Shown piece after piece: positions 33,717-44,559 of a DNA stretch of 64,000 nt. A model generated the notes under the pieces. That model was given only the letters and a program-made list of their open reading frames with translations, was not told the DNA's origin and searched no databases. The stretch comes from Apium graveolens (lineage: Eukaryota; Streptophyta; Magnoliopsida; Apiales; Apiaceae): positions 170,730,790 to 170,794,789 of the forward strand of contig NC_133647.1 in assembly GCF_009905375.1 (NCBI RefSeq), written 5' to 3'. A program made the translations under genes and the position numbers. Every line of letters begins with the position of its first letter. The stretch's first letter is position 1.

Positions 33717-36700
33717 TCATAACTTCCCAAATGTTGAATTCGGTAATGATTTCGTGAATAAATCAGCAAGGTTGTCACATGACCGACTTTGTTGTATATC
33801 AATTTCACCATTCTTTTGAAGCTCATGAGTATAGAAGAATTTTGGTGAAATGTGTTTCGTCCTGTCCCCTTTGATATATCCTTCCTTGAGTTGATCAATG
33901 CATGCAGTGTTGTCCTCAAACATGACAGTAGGACTTCTTGTGATGTCTGGCAATCCACATGATTCTTGAATATTCTTGATGATAGACCGCAACCAAATAC
34001 ATTCTCTACTGGCTTCATGAATTGCAATGAGTTCTGAGTGATTTGTTGAGGTTGCTACTGTAGTTTGCTTCGTGGATTTCCAGGAAATGGCTGCATCGCA
34101 ATATGTAAATACATATCCAGTTTGTGATTTGCCAAAATGAGGATCTGACAAGTATCCAGTGTCTGCATATTCGATCAACTGAGATGTTGAGTTTTTAGGG
34201 AAAAATAATCCAAAGTCTGTTGTTCCCCGAAGATAACGGAATATATGTTTAATCTCATTCCAATGTCTGTCCATTGTAGCAGAGCTAAATCTAGCCAATA
34301 AATTCACAGCAAATGCAATATCTGGCCTTGTATTATTTGCAAGATACATAAGTGCACCAATTGCACCTAGATATGGGATTTCAGGACCAAGAACTTCTTC
34401 ATCATCTTCTCGTGGTCGAAATGGATCTTTATCAGGCTCTAAAGATCTAACCACCATTGGAGTAGTCAATGGATGAGATTTATCCATGTAAAATCTGTTT
34501 AAAACCTTTTCTGTATATGTAGATTGGTGGAGGAAAATTCCCGATGACAAGTGCTCGACTTGTATACCAAGACAATATTTTGTCCTTTCAAGATCTTTCA
34601 TTTCAAACTCTGTCTTTAGGTATATGACTGCTTCATCAACCTCTGTAGCTGTTCCTACAAGGTTTAAATCATCCACATATACAGCAATAATCACAAAACC
34701 AGATTGTGATTTTTTGATAAAAACACATGGAGAAATTTGGTTACTAATATACCCATTCTTTTGTAAATAACAACTAAGTCTGTTATACCACATACGACCA
34801 GATTATTTAAGTCCATACAATGATCGCTGAAGTTTAATGGAGTATTTATGACGAGGTTTCTTGAACTCATCCATTTTTAACCCTTCTGGGATTTTCATAA
34901 AAATTTCACTATCAAGTGAACCATACAGGTATGCAGTAACGACGTCCATAAGGCGTGTTTCCAATTTTTCTTTAGATGCCATACCTAATATAAAACGAAA
35001 AGTAATTCCATCCATCACTGGCGAGTATGTCTCTTGATAATCAATGCCAGACCTTTGAGAAAACCCTTGTGCTACAAGTCGGGCTTTATATATGATAATT
35101 TCATTCTTTTCATTTCGTTTTCTTATGAATACCCATTTATTTCCAACAGGGCTCACACTGATTGGTGTTTGGACAATAGGTCCAAATACTTCTCTTTTAT
35201 GCAATGAATTTAATTCTGTTTGGATTGCGTCTTTCCATTTTGGCCAGTCTTTTCTTCGACGGCATTCATCTATACTTTGTGGTTCAGGATCAGAATTTAT
35301 GTCTACATCCAATGCTGCAGAATACACAAATACATCATCGATTATGGCTTTACTTCGATCCCATAATTTCATATCATGCACATAATTTATTGAAATTTCA
35401 TGATTGTTTAATCCCGTATCTTCGGGGACTGGAATCTCTTCAGGAGATAATACCACTTTAGGGGTATTTGCTTCTTCTGGAGCATGTGCCACTTCAGGGG
35501 CAATTTTCTTTATTTTTCTTTTTCGTGGTGCAACATCTTTTGCACCGACCGGTCTACCACGCTTCAGGCGTGGCTTTGATTCTGTAACCAATTCTTTTGT
35601 ATTTGATTTTTGAATTGGTATATCTATTCTAGCTGGAGTATTTACTGCAGGTATTTGAGATTTAGTTATATTTCTAGAATCGTTAAATGCGTCAGGCATT
35701 TGGTTTGCGATATTTTGCATATGAATAATTCTTTTAACTTCAAGTTCGCATTGACCGGTATGTGGATCTAGAAAATATAATCCCGATGCATTCCATGTTA
35801 TGTCAGGATTAACCTTGTTTGAATGTTTATCTCCCCCTAAAGGAGGAAACATAGACTCGTCAAAATGACAATCTGCATATCTTGCGGTAAATAAGTCTCT
35901 AGTTAGAGGCTCCAGATATCTAATCATAGATGTGGAATCAAAACCAATGTAGATACCTATTCTTCTTTGAGCTCCCATCTTCGATCTTTGTGGTGGAGCA
36001 ATCGGCACATATACAGCACTTCCGAAAATTTTGAAGTGAGAAATATTAGGAACTTGACCAAGTACCAGTTGTAGCGGAGAATGTTGGTTGTAGGAAGTTG
36101 GTCTAATCCTAATAATATTAGCAGCATGAAGTATTGCGTGACCCCAAATAGATGTAGGTAATTTTGCTTTCAACAACAGCGGTCTTGCAATAAGTTGGAG
36201 TCTTTTGATAAAGGACTCGGCTAACCCATTTTGTGTATGTACATGAGGAACTGGGTGTTCAACTGAGATTCCTACAGACATGTAATAGTCGACAAAAGTT
36301 GCAGATGTGAATTCGCTGGCATTATCTAAACGGATTGACTTAATACAATGATCTGGGAATTGAGCTCGTAATTTGATTATTTGGGCAAGTAGTTTTGCAA
36401 AAGCATCATTACGAGTTGAGAGAAGACAAACATGAGACCATCTAGTTGAGGCATCGATTAATACCATGAAGTACCTAAATGGGCCTGATGATGGGTGTAT
36501 AGGTCCACATATGTCCCCTTGGATCCTTTCTTAAAAAAATGGGTTTTCAAGCTGAACTTTAGTAGGGGATGATCGAGTAATCAATTTTCCTAATGAACAT
36601 GCTGAACATGGAAGGTCATTGTTGGAAAGAACTTTAAAATCTTTAAGAGGATGACCAGTAGAATTCTCTATAATACGACACATCATAGAGATGCCAGGAT

Positions 36701-37205
36701 GCCCTAATCTTTCATGCCAAAGTGTAAAAGATTTTGGATCTACGAGTTTGGAAGCAACGATATTGTGTGACTCAATAGTTCTAATTTTCATTTTATATAA
36801 TCCTGAGGAAAGTGAGTGAAACTTTTCTAAGATTTTCTTGTTGCTAGGATTAGCGGAAGTAATAAGAAGATATTCTTTATCAGCCTCAGAGGTAGTTTCG
36901 ATGTGAAAATTGTTGAGTCGGATATCTTTAAAACTAAGAAGATTTCTAGTAGACTTACTAGAATATAATGCATTTGAAATGTGTATGTGGGTACCGTTAG
37001 GTAGGACGAAACAAGCTTTTCCAAAACCTTTGATTATATTAGATACGCCGAAAATCGTTCCGACTTGAGCTTTGGTTTTGGTTATTTGGGTAAAATACTT
37101 TTGATTCTGTAGAATCGTATGAGTTGTACCACAATCAACAATGCATATATCTTCAGAATCCATTCTGTATATAATTAAGAAACCAAATTTATTTGATAAG
37201 AACAT
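33717..37205 (-). pseudogene. Copia element: pol (protease, integrase, RT, RNase H)
   Basis: One reading frame runs through three open segments, 37205-36531, 36467-34803 and 34793-33717, separated only by in-frame stops (TAA at 36533 and at about 34803). Protease: VDCGTTHTIL, with Cys where Ser/Thr is usual. GAG-pre-integrase HERLGHPG and a CSACSLGK zinc ligand set. Integrase: VLIDAST, RLDNASEF and HTQNGLAESFIKR (D, D, E). RT: ARLVAQGFSQ, RSLYGLK and VYVDDLN. RNase H: IEYADTGYLSDP, EDNTACI and RTKHISPKFF. The two stops look like single-base changes, so the copy was disabled recently. Confidence 0.93.
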
Positions 37206-37270
37206 AACACACTACATGGTTCAAACAAAATAAAGCACACAATACACACTACTATAATAATTATATGAAA

Positions 37271-38278
37271 CTAATCTTCAGCCTCCCATATGGGAGTTTC
37301 GTTAGGTTCATTCGGACCATTAATGCTTATTCCTCCAGTTGTGATTCTCGGGAAATCATCTATGTTATTGTTGGCGAAATTTGTTTCTACCATTTTCTCT
37401 TTTGATTTTTGAGAAGATTGGTATAACTTAACAAGATGATCTGGGGTATGACAATTACGTATCCAGTGCCCATTCATGCCGCACCTATAGCAAACATTTT
37501 CAGTTTTTCCTCCTCGTGGTGCCTTTCTTTTACTCTGTGATTCAGATTGCCACTTCCGGTGACCAGAGTTGTTATATGGACGAAAATGCCCGTGGCTCCG
37601 ACCTCGTCCACGGTACCGCCCTTGGCCCAGTCCACCTCTATACCCTTTTCCACGTACATTCTGCTGGAATGATATGTTATTTACTTAAGGTAATGGGGCA
37701 GATCCTGTTGGACGGGATTGATGATTCTTAATCACCAATTCATGATTTTGTTCAGCAACGAGGAGAGTTGATAGAAGATCCCCGAACTTAGTAAATTTGC
37801 GCTCCCTGTACATCTCTGCTAAGTTGATATTGTTGGGGTGAAAAGTTGATAGTGTTTTATCGATTTTTCTTTTTTTCGTAACTTTCTCACCACACATAAT
37901 AAGCCTAGAACTTATTTTGAACAAAGCAGAGCTATATGCTCGGACACTCTTAAAATCCTGAAGTCTTAAATTAGCCTAATCATTTTCAGTTGCAGGTAGA
38001 TAAACTAGTTTCTGGTGATCGAACCTATCCTTTAGATTTTCCCATAAAATAAAGGGATCCTCGACTTCTAAGTACTCAGATTTTAAATCTTCATGCATGT
38101 GGTGTCGGAGAAAAATTATAGAGGTAAAGTTTTCTTCGGCTGTGGATTTATTTTCTGCCTTTATTGTATCGCTTAATTTCTTTGAACCCAAGTGCAACTT
38201 TACATCTTGTACCCATGATAAATAATTATCGCCAGAAATGTCCAAGGCAACAAACGACAAGCTTGTAATATTTGTCAT
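37271..38278 (-). pseudogene. Copia element: gag
   Basis: A single frame is broken by stops near 37976 and at 37685-37687. The N terminus is MTNITSLSFVALDISGDNYL (typical copia Gag start with YLSWVQDVKLHL). The middle has EMYRERKFTKFGDLLSTLL and an Arg/Gly-rich stretch. The C terminus has a CCHC zinc knuckle, CYRCGMNGHWIRNC, near 37480. Gag ends at 37271. Pol lies in another frame after ~65 bp. Confidence 0.9.
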
Positions 38279-38816
38279 ACTAAATCTGAATTAACACGAA
38301 AAATTATCAAATTTTAATTCATCAATGTAAATATTACATAAAATCCTAGTTAATCGGGTGCGTTAATAAATACGCAATAATCAATGTATATATCATTATT
38401 ATCATTGATATTATAAATAAATCTATATATAAAATGACAAATGGATTTTCACCCGCCATACGGACGTCTGCGTATGCAGATTATCTCCGACCAATAATGA
38501 ATTAAAATGGGCAATCCTGCATAAGTTAGTTAGGGGCAAAAAGTTATTATCCGATAGTTATGCAATTTATAAATTAAGGTTCCCACTATACTTCGGTATT
38601 ACCCAAAATTAAATGGTACCGTAAAATAATTTTAATAGACGGTGCTCCGACCATATATATTTAAATTATTAGTAGAGGGTATAACCACGTCTACTTCGGT
38701 CATAGATATATATAAAAATTATATGTAGAGGGTGTAACCACGTCTACTCATATATATGCATATTTTAAATTAAAATTATACCTTCTCAGTTTCGACAGGG
38801 CTTCGTGCTGATAACG

Positions 38817-39064
38817 TGTTATAAAATAATGGTTATAGTAATAAAAGAGCTGCTAAATAACTAATATATTTAACCAGAGAGAGAGCAATATGAGAAGCAG
38901 AAGAAGCAGAGAAAGAATCGCTAGGTGCATTTTTCATTCACTGATTCAAGCTATATTTATAGCAAGTGAAAGGAGACATGCAATTAATACAAATTGTAAA
39001 AATTCTACACCTAAGTTTAGCCCTACTATTACATATTTGACCATGTGACAATCAATTCACAACA
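38817..39064 (-). repeat. 5' LTR of the copia element
   Basis: 248 bp. Minus-strand TATAAATA at 38954-38961 is the likely promoter. The sequence just inside the LTR (minus strand CGTTATCAGCACGA) occupies the primer-binding-site position. Confidence 0.95.
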
Positions 39065-39728
39065 TTTATTAATTTATCGATATATATTATTTAAAATTTT
39101 ATAACATATACGATTCTCAGAATAATAATATTTTCATCTATTGAATACTTAAAATAATATTAAAAAATATTTATGAATTTAAGTAAATTGAAAGGATTCA
39201 CTTATTTAATTAGATTACCTAATGTTATGAAGTTCTCAGAATGGTTCAAGTCGGGGTCCTATATTTTCTAGACCAACCTTGATTTTATTTATCACAACAA
39301 TAAAAGGGACCTTATTTAACTAAGTACACAGTTGGAGTCACTCTCACGGAAAGATGTCCTTAAAGCAACAATTACATTACATAATTTCCTCTTTTAATAT
39401 GAATATAGTACGCCAGAACTACATAATGCATTAAGAAATATTTCAAGAATAAGTATAAGGCGACGTCAATTTTAAAAAGAAGCATGTTACAATTGAGTCT
39501 TACTATAAAAGTGTATTTTAGAAATCTATAATTTTGTGCAATTATTAATTTATATATTATATGGGACTTATATGCATTAATAAAAAAAAATTATCTTATA
39601 AATTTAGCGAATTATTAATTTTAGCATAAAGGGCCCGGCTCGGGATTACAAGAAATTATTAATTTAAGGAGGTTATTAATTTATCGAGTATTAATTTATC
39701 GAGGTTTTACTGCATCTGTTATATACTA

Positions 39729-40009
39729 CTCCCTCCGTCCCTAAAAACGTTTCCTATTTGTGTTGGACATGTTTGCCAATGCACACTTTTGATTTTTAAT
39801 ATCTTTAATTTCGTATTGTTAATATCTTTAATTTCATATTAGTATTAAATATAAAATTTCATTGTATTAAAGTACTCATAAATACGAATTCAACAAAATC
39901 ACTCATCATTATATTTGATCTTATAGAGTAGAAGTAAATTAATAATCAATCGTCTAGCATGAATAGTGTCATAAGTCAAAATAGGAAACGTATAACAGAA
40001 CGCAGGGAG
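39729..40009. mobile_element. Stowaway-like MITE
   Basis: A 281-bp element with termini CTCCCTCCGTCCCTAAAAAC and a diverged reverse complement ending in CGCAGGGAG. TA flanks both ends (39727-39728, 40010-40011). Inner arms CGTTTCCTATTTGTGTTGGA and CAAAATAGGAAACG complement each other. Confidence 0.85.
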
Positions 40010-40195
40010 TAATAGTCTAAATAATATAGTACAAAAACCCTGAATTTTATTCACTAATCCCATGAAGTAGGTTAATTAGTATAACTTGAACTAAAAAAAG
40101 AAGTAAAGAATACGTAGGTTAATTAGTATAACTTAAACCAAAAAAAGAAGTAACAGAATATATCAAGATGATTTATATGTCTGTGGCCTGTGCAT

Positions 40196-40465
40196 TTAAT
40201 ATGTATATATACGTGTATGTAAATGGAAGAGCGATACCATTGCTATGTCGAGGAGGACAAATGGACAATACATAGGACAACCCCGTTGACAGTTTCTCAG
40301 ACAGATTTTGCTTATATAACCAAACATTTCTCGGCACTCTGTGTAGCAGCTAACACAACATTCAGGAATTCCTCGTCTCTTAACCTCATTCTTACAGTTA
40401 CATGTTACAAGCATGAGTGATATTATCCCGAAAACAACAAATTTGATTAAATATTTTCTTTCCAT
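40196..40465 (-). CDS. Small secreted cysteine-rich peptide (candidate gene)
   Basis: An 89-aa single-exon frame. Residues 1-24 form a good signal peptide (charged start MERKYLIK, hydrophobic core FVVFGIISLMLV), followed by CNCKNEVKRRG, a possible processing site. A compact cysteine domain follows: CC-X2-C-X3-C-X9-C-X3-C-X3-C-X3-C. The repeated C-X3-C spacing recalls alpha-hairpinin or thionin-like defence peptides, but I cannot place it in a known family. The C-terminal ~20 residues are cysteine-free and could be read-through beyond a true end or an intron. A TATA box lies 59 bp upstream. It is isolated in repeat-rich DNA. I think it is probably real, but it lacks any neighbour support. Confidence 0.5.
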   Translation of the reverse strand: MERKYLIKFVVFGIISLMLVTCNCKNEVKRRGIPECCVSCYTECREMFGYISKICLRNCQRGCPMYCPFVLLDIAMVSLFHLHTRIYTY

Positions 40466-40523
40466 ATCGGTGAAATGCTTTTACTATTATCAAAAAAGTG
40501 CATGACTGGCTTCACATTTTCAG

Positions 40524-40532
40524 ATTTATATA
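40524..40532 (-). promoter_or_regulatory. Putative TATA box of the cysteine-rich peptide gene
   Basis: TATATAAAT on the minus strand, 59 bp before the ATG at 40465. The spacing is suitable for a short 5' UTR. Confidence 0.45.
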
Positions 40533-40539
40533 CGTTAGA

Positions 40540-41080
40540 GTTTCTAATTTAGCTATAGTTAATTACTCAAAATAAACAAGCTATGTTAATCGAGTAGAGA
40601 AGCAATACAAGAAAATATCGCACAATATTAAACCAAATTAACAAAAATCATTATATTCTTCACACGATTACAACTTAAAAAAGAAAACTTTGATTGTATA
40701 ATATATTTCGTACAATAGAATGATTTTCTAAATATATACTACGCCACTTAAAAACTTATTCCTATATCTATAAATAAGTCAAAAGTGAGATCTTTAAATT
40801 TTTTAGATATAATATATTAAATCTACAATGTAATTGCACTTTACATCATTTTATTACATTTTTTTTTGTAAAATATTAATTGAATACTTAAAATTGTTCA
40901 CTTAAAATTTTTAAAATAAAATAATTTCGTGATAAATATATTAATAGATGTATATGTTCATATTTTTAGTAATTAGAGATATCTCAAAAAAAGAAAATAT
41001 AACTGAATGAACGATATAGTTTTATTCGTATCCGTGTTCACAAAAAATATTACTATATTAAAAGTTAAGTTTAGTTCAGA
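40540..41080. other. AT-rich intergenic DNA
   Basis: No gene, TIR pair or repeat that I can support. Confidence 0.4.
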
Positions 41081-41084
41081 TCAA

Positions 41085-41999
41085 TAGTATACAAATTACG
41101 ATTAGTCTTATATTAGTTTTGGTTTAACGCGGATCAAAAGTCTACAGTATTGTGTTTTATCCTGGTTCAATAGTTTAGACTATTATGTTTTAACGAAGGT
41201 CTTAAGCAGTGGTATACACAATTGTGTTTTAACCCAAAGACTCGTTACGCCGACAAAATTCAACTAATTATTTTTAGTTTGATTATAGTTTTTTAATCCC
41301 TGATTAATAGGATAGTTTTCCTTTAACCCGAATAAATAGTATATATGAATTTTGTTTGGTTGGTCGAATTATATTTTCATTTTGATTTTTTAGTTTGGAC
41401 CAATTGTATAATATTTTTTAGCCTGTATGAAAAATTCAAGTTTTTTTTGTTCAAACTCATTTCAATATATATATATTGGAAATTTATCAAAAATACTATT
41501 TTTTTAAAAAAATTATTTGCGATTTTACCAACCTCTGGAAATATTTGCAAAAATACTATTTTTCATGAAAATATTTGCAAAAATACGATGTTGCATAATA
41601 TGTTGCATTTAGTGTGAATTGTGCAACTATTTTATTTAGATTTCGGGTTGCATTCGATGTTGTATTTTATTTTATATTTTTTTAATCGTAGGGAACCCGC
41701 AGCCGCTACCCTTCGGGTGCACACTGGGTAAACCCCACGGGCTCGCGCAATACCCTGCAAACCACGTGAATCAAGGTAAACCGCATTTAAACGACAAGCT
41801 CTGACTCAGGAGGCATAATCACAAATTTTTCTCCTGTCGGATTTGAACCCGTGACCAAGAGGATAGTTATCCCCTATTTAACCAACTGAGTCAACCCTTG
41901 CGGGCTCGATGTTGCTTTTTATTATATCTCAGATTAATAGCATAATTTTGTTTTAACCCGAATGAAAAGTGCAAATTATTTTGTTTTATCTCGAGGCAA
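41085..41999. repeat. Degenerate ~33-bp tandem array, split by a SINE
   Basis: A diverged unit resembling GTTTTAACCCGGATCAATAG followed by T-TA-A--ATT recurs about every 30-40 bp from 41085 to 41345 (for example GTTTAACGCGGATC, GTTTTATCCTGGTTCAATAG, GTTTTAACCCAAAGAC, TTTAACCCGAATAAATAG). It resumes at 41927-41999 (CAGATTAATAGCATA, GTTTTAACCCGAATGAAAAG). The SINE at 41663-41905 and some unrelated AT-rich sequence lie between. Confidence 0.55.
41663..41905 (-). mobile_element. tRNA-derived SINE, near full length
   Basis: On the minus strand the head reads GCCCGCAAGGG, then box A-like TTGACTCAGTTGG and, ~35 bp on, box B-like GGTCACGGGTTCAAATCC, the internal RNA polymerase III promoter of tRNA-derived SINEs. 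The body ends GGGTAGCGGCTGCGGGTTCC and an A/T-rich tail. The 9-bp direct repeat TCGATGTTG flanks it (41654-41662, 41906-41914), a target duplication made by LINE-type retroposition. It encodes nothing. A truncated relative lies at 2901-2992. Confidence 0.9.
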
Positions 42000-42149
42000 T
42001 AATCATCTCGTGACTGTACAGATATAGATATTTAAAATATCTAATAGATATTAATATCTATTTATATTTTAAATTAAATATAAATTAAATTGGTTGTTTT
42101 AAGAAAAAAATTGTTTTAAAATTTAATTAAATTAAAATTATATTTGAAG

Positions 42150-42400
42150 TGTACGTTGACTCAATATCAATTAAAATAATATGGAGTTTAATATAAATTC
42201 GAATTTAAATTGGTTAAAAAGTTGACTTAAACATCAATTAGAATTGTATAGAGTTCATTATGAATTAGAATTTAAATTGTTAGAGAAATTTAAATTCAAT
42301 ATCAATACGAATTAGAATTGACTGACCGACCAACCGATCGACCGACCAATAAAACTTTAATATTTCGTCTATGAATTAGAATTTAAATTGGTTAAAAAGG
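42150..42400. repeat. Diverged AT-rich tandem repeat
   Basis: GAATTAGAATTTAAATTGGT and variants recur at about 42195, 42261, 42308 and 42373, joined by TTGACT and ATCAATTAGAATT blocks. A short GACC tetranucleotide run (42320-42350) is embedded. The array stops where the gypsy LTR begins. Confidence 0.55.
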
Positions 42401-42403
42401 TGA

Positions 42404-42986
42404 TGATATGGAATAAATAAATCCTGATTATGTAATTAAATATTGCATTAATTACACATGATTTGGGCTACAAGGCCCAATAAAAAGATGTATGATATTC
42501 AGACCAAAAAGGTTAACACATTGATCAGACCTGATGGACCAGATCAGGCCTGATGGAACAAAGAAGGCCCAAAACCCTGAATTTTAATTGATTTCGTAAT
42601 TAATTAATAAGGGAAAAATTAGCTATTAAGAAGAATCCCAATAAGGACATAAATCCTTGTAGATTAGCCTCCAAGGGACCTAGAAGGATAAGGAATCAGT
42701 TTTCTACCACTTAGGACTCCAAAGTCCATTCTACTTCTGAGACTTGACTACCAAGTCTCCTACACCAAGTCCAATTCAAGGACTCCCAACATCTATATAA
42801 GGGGCCTCACCCCACAAATCAGAACTACGTTTTTTGACTTGATCCTTGGCAATCAGCAAGGTACATAGGCATTTTGTTAAGGCAGATTGAGTCACGAAAT
42901 ACAAGAGCAGTCAAATCGAGTCACGGAGCTCACGTTCCTTAATAATAAATACAACAATTATATACCTTAGTTTTTAATCCATAACA
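42404..42986 (+). repeat. 5' LTR of the second gypsy element
   Basis: Starts TGATATGGAATAAAT (an alternative start is 3 bp earlier) and ends CCATAACA before the PBS. It contains a TATATAAG box at 42794-42801. The start is inferred from TG and the end of the AT-rich array, since the other LTR is outside the window. Confidence 0.65.
42794..42801 (+). promoter_or_regulatory. TATA box in the second gypsy LTR
   Basis: TATATAAG followed by GGGCCTCACC, ~190 bp before the LTR end. This is a typical LTR promoter layout. Confidence 0.55.
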
Positions 42987-43006
42987 TTTAGCGCCGTCTG
43001 TGGGAA
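42987..43006 (+). other. Primer-binding site of the second gypsy element
   Basis: TTTAGCGCCGTCTGTGGGAA directly follows the LTR. It resembles the TTGGCGCCGTCTGTGGGAA PBS of plant Tat-type gypsy elements. Confidence 0.75.
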
Positions 43007-43022
43007 GGCACAACAACAACCA

Positions 43023-43082
43023 TGGCGAGAACACGGAGAATAATTAGAGCCCTTGAAGGAGGAACACCAGCAGGGACAACCC
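43023..43082 (+). pseudogene. Second gypsy element: gag N-terminal stub
   Basis: ATG at 43023 opens MARTRRIIRALEGGTPAGTT, a basic Gag start, and is cut after 20 codons by the copia insertion at 43083. The reading frame resumes directly in the sequence after each copia LTR (47760 and 58569). Confidence 0.8.
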
Positions 43083-43497
43083 TGTTAGATATATTTGATA
43101 ATGTCATGTGTAATATGATTTGTGTTTAGTTTTCAGATCTTACCTAACAGGACAAATCAGTACATAACTGGAAATCAGCACTTATACTGAAGATAGAACT
43201 TAAGATATCAGAACTTAAGTTATCAGAACTTAAGTGATCAGAAGATATTTATCAGGAGATAATATTAGGACTTAAGATGACTTCTAGATAAGGAAGGCGG
43301 TTGATTGAAAGAAAAGAAGATCGAGACTAAGACAGAAATAAATATGCATAAAGAAGGAATTCTATGAAGAATAGAATATTTGGAAGAAAAGATAACTACT
43401 TGATATATTTTAGGAAGCAGAATTATATTCCATATCAATTAGAATTTATCTTGTAACTGTGTAGTATATAAACACAGGCATAGATAGGGATGGCAAA

Positions 43498-43650
43498 CGG
43501 GTCGGTCGAAACGGGTTTTGAAAATACCAAACCCGAACCCGATTTCGTTTCGTTAACCCGAACCCGAACCCGGTTAAAACCCGAATAACATAAACTGAAC
43601 CCGAACCCATCGGGTTTCGGTCGGGTTCGGGTTTAACCGAAACCCGAAAT
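43498..43650. repeat. Left subterminal (AACCCG)n array of the hAT element
   Basis: Many copies of AACCCGAACCC and its complement GGGTTCGGGT in both orientations, mirrored at 47313-47520. They are probably transposase-binding subterminal repeats of hAT elements. They can also pair to form long hairpins. Confidence 0.8.
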
Positions 43651-44559
43651 ATTTTTACTTCACTATATAATCAACACTCAACAGTCAGCAAAATTTAATT
43701 AATTTAGCATTTTAGAACAAAAGAATTAAACATCTGCCTTGTCCAGTTAAAGAAAACTGGAGAGAAGTAAAATATACTTCCAAAGTTTAAACACAAAAAA
43801 ATTACAGTAATACTGATATTTATATTAAACATCAATTGCTGCTCCCTCGCTCCATTTGTAGATCATCACCGGCTTGACCAGGGGAAATAGTTCACTCAGG
43901 CACAACATTATCTGGAAAACGTAATACCTGAAATCATAAGTTTTAGACATAAATATTTTAAAAAATATAACAAGGCAGTTTTGGATCAAGTAGGAAAGAT
44001 TGAGTACCTCAAATGATCTGCTTGTAGTATTCATTCTATCAATTTTTCAAATCCGATGGTGAAAATTTGAAATTCTTTAGAAGGAAAAATTACATTCTTT
44101 AGAAAAGCCTTGTAGCACAGTGCAAGGTACAAACTTCAAAATTTCTGCCAAAAACCATGAAACAGAAAAGCACAATGCTGATATATATCAGAAGTCAGTC
44201 GCATGAGCAGCTATACAATGTATTTTTTAACAGTCAACTTAACGATACCAAGAACCAACGCAATATCACAACCTCAAATCACCATCACTTGAATATTTTC
44301 AAAAGTGAAAACAATTGATTTAATAAGAGCATAGAGTTTGAGGTTTCTTTTCGCAAAGTAGCAGGACAGAATTAATGAATTAATGATACAATCTGCTCTA
44401 CTTGGATAAAAATCTTAAATCTTAAATCAGCACCAAATACATTTATATTATGACAGCTAGAAAGAACACCTACAGAAGCACATGTAAAGTAAATGAAACT
44501 CTGTTTACATTGAGTGTACTACATCAAAGCAACAGAAAGAGTACCAATACCTCAAACAA

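Larger units (their letters stand above)
33286..39064 (-). mobile_element. Complete Ty1/copia LTR retrotransposon
   Basis: A 5,779-bp element with two 248-bp LTRs (3' LTR 33286-33533, 5' LTR 38817-39064), TGTT...AACA termini and a perfect 5-bp target duplication TTTAT (33281-33285, 39065-39069). I count six differences between the LTRs by eye, so insertion was fairly recent. The gag and pol order protease, integrase, RT, RNase H is that of copia. A minus-strand purine tract AAAGGGGAG abuts the 3' LTR. In-frame stops in gag and pol make this copy defective. Confidence 0.96.
33197..39712. mobile_element. TIR DNA transposon interrupted by a copia element
   Basis: The left end reads CAGTAAAATCTCGATAAATT. 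The right end reads, in reverse complement, CAGTAAAACCTCGATAAATT: an inverted repeat of more than 20 bp with one mismatch. Flanks are CACCTG (33191-33196) and CATCTG (39713-39718), a possible 6-bp target duplication with one change. Removing the copia element and one TTTAT leaves ~732 bp of AT-rich, non-coding DNA, so it is a non-autonomous element. The superfamily is not certain. Confidence 0.7.

Noticed and set aside
41840..41905. tRNA gene on the minus strand
   Set aside because: Boxes A and B are present but the sequence does not fold into a full tRNA, and it is the head of a SINE with tail and target duplication.
43498..43650. Telomere-like repeat (AACCCGA resembling the plant telomere AAACCCT)
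   Set aside because: The unit is hexamer-based with CG and occurs in both orientations at both ends of a hAT element, so it is a transposon subterminal array.
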